A DNA stretch of 64,000 bases. Source: Pedobacter ginsenosidimutans (GTDB lineage: Bacteria; Bacteroidota; Bacteroidia; Sphingobacteriales; Sphingobacteriaceae). Below the pieces are notes generated by a model. It did no database searches and was not told the DNA's origin. It was given only the letters and a program-made list of their open reading frames with translations. A program made the position numbers and the translations under genes. The stretch spans positions 1 through 64,000 of the forward strand of contig NZ_LMZQ01000006.1 of NCBI RefSeq assembly GCF_001442625.1, read 5' to 3'. Positions 63,780-64,000 of the stretch are shown here, piece after piece. The first letter of the stretch is position 1. Every line of letters starts with the position of its first letter.

Positions 63780-64000
63780 ATGACAATACCAAAAAGTACA
63801 ATTGATAAGGTAATCAAACTTTTTCTCCGCACCTTACCATTAATTCCAGCACCGGAATTATATGATATCCTAAATGATCTCAAAAAATCAAAGCAAGACA
63901 TTAATGAAAAAATCAATAAGGCCTATGTCGCTTTACGTGAAACTTCGGAATTAGTAGATGAGCTCCAGAAAGATCTAACAGAACGAACAGACCAGGTTAA
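63780..64000 (+). CDS. Coiled-coil protein, 5' part only (runs off window)
   Basis: ATG at 63780 opens a frame with no stop before the window ends (73 codons visible: MTIPKSTIDKVIKLFLRTLP, then a charged heptad-like stretch IPAPELYDILNDLKKSKQDINEKINKAYVALRETSELVDELQKDL). A hydrophobic short head followed by a coiled coil. Function cannot be read from this fragment. It is divergent from the PD-(D/E)XK gene. Confidence 0.55.
   Translation, partial: MTIPKSTIDKVIKLFLRTLPLIPAPELYDILNDLKKSKQDINEKINKAYVALRETSELVDELQKDLTERTDQV

Noticed and set aside
1..64000. CRISPR arrays, tRNA or rRNA genes
   Set aside because: No regularly spaced repeats, cloverleaf-like segments or rRNA sequence were recognised anywhere in the window by eye.

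Overview
The window reads as accessory DNA of a Bacteroidota, most likely a Sphingobacteriaceae such as Pedobacter or a close relative. The signs are a SusC/SusD pair under an ECF sigma/FecR switch, a Bacteroidetes-type conjugation operon (TraE, F, G, I, J, K, M), an RteC regulator, MobA/MobB/MobC-style mobilisation genes, a start-codon context without Shine-Dalgarno sites, and a -33 TTG / -7 TAnnTTTG promoter. I read it as most of an integrative and conjugative element (ICE) or conjugative plasmid. I see no integrase, attachment site, tRNA, rRNA or CRISPR array, so the element boundaries are probably outside the window. The organism and the ICE reading are inferences from gene content.

Layout. 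1-2.7 kb: an IS21-family insertion sequence (istB, istA), with four tandem end repeats on the left. 2.8-7 kb: a Crp/Fnr-like regulator, a secreted zinc phospholipase C-like protein and two small unknown genes. 7-11.5 kb: the mobilisation module, with a candidate oriT built of nested inverted repeats (7642-7755), then a mobA-like accessory gene, a MOBP-type relaxase and a VirD4/TraG coupling protein. 11.6-14 kb: a two-gene cassette, a nucleoside-phosphorylase-fold protein followed by a PIN-domain nuclease, which looks like a defence unit. 14-18.7 kb: a leftward group with a seven-helix membrane LuxR-type regulator, a TetR regulator, an alpha-oxoamine synthase, an AraC regulator and an alpha/beta hydrolase. 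19-39.4 kb: a long leftward region with ECF sigma, FecR, SusC, SusD, an S9 peptidase, a thioredoxin, a MauE-like redox membrane protein, a small Cys-rich secreted peptide and a membrane-anchored partner. It ends with a GH2 enzyme, an M16 peptidase, an unknown gene and an aldose epimerase.

39.5-49 kb is a second defence-rich stretch: a structured inverted-repeat element, a small HTH-like protein, an AAA ATPase/HNH pair (Septu-like), rteC, a 1276-residue HNH-TPR-GreAB_C-PIN protein and an Mrr-like nuclease. 49.3-61.7 kb is the transfer operon, from a 47-residue leader ORF through TraE-TraM to two paralogous DUF3945-like proteins and a histone H1-like gene with an apparent frameshift, closed by an intrinsic terminator. 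61.8-64 kb holds a large PD-(D/E)XK protein and the start of a coiled-coil gene cut by the window end.

The most notable observations are these. (1) rteC, the 47-residue leader ORF and the next tra gene share an RNA hairpin with the same ATGG loop, compensatory stem changes and exactly 15 nt to the start codon, which suggests shared translational or transcriptional control of transfer. (2) Four or five separate defence-like cassettes sit between the mob and tra modules or next to them. (3) The SusCD locus is linked to a Cys-rich peptide, MauE, thioredoxin and a peptidase, which suggests an uncharacterised system for making or taking up a secreted disulfide peptide. (4) A membrane LuxR-type receptor lies next to an alpha-oxoamine synthase, an enzyme family that includes autoinducer synthases.
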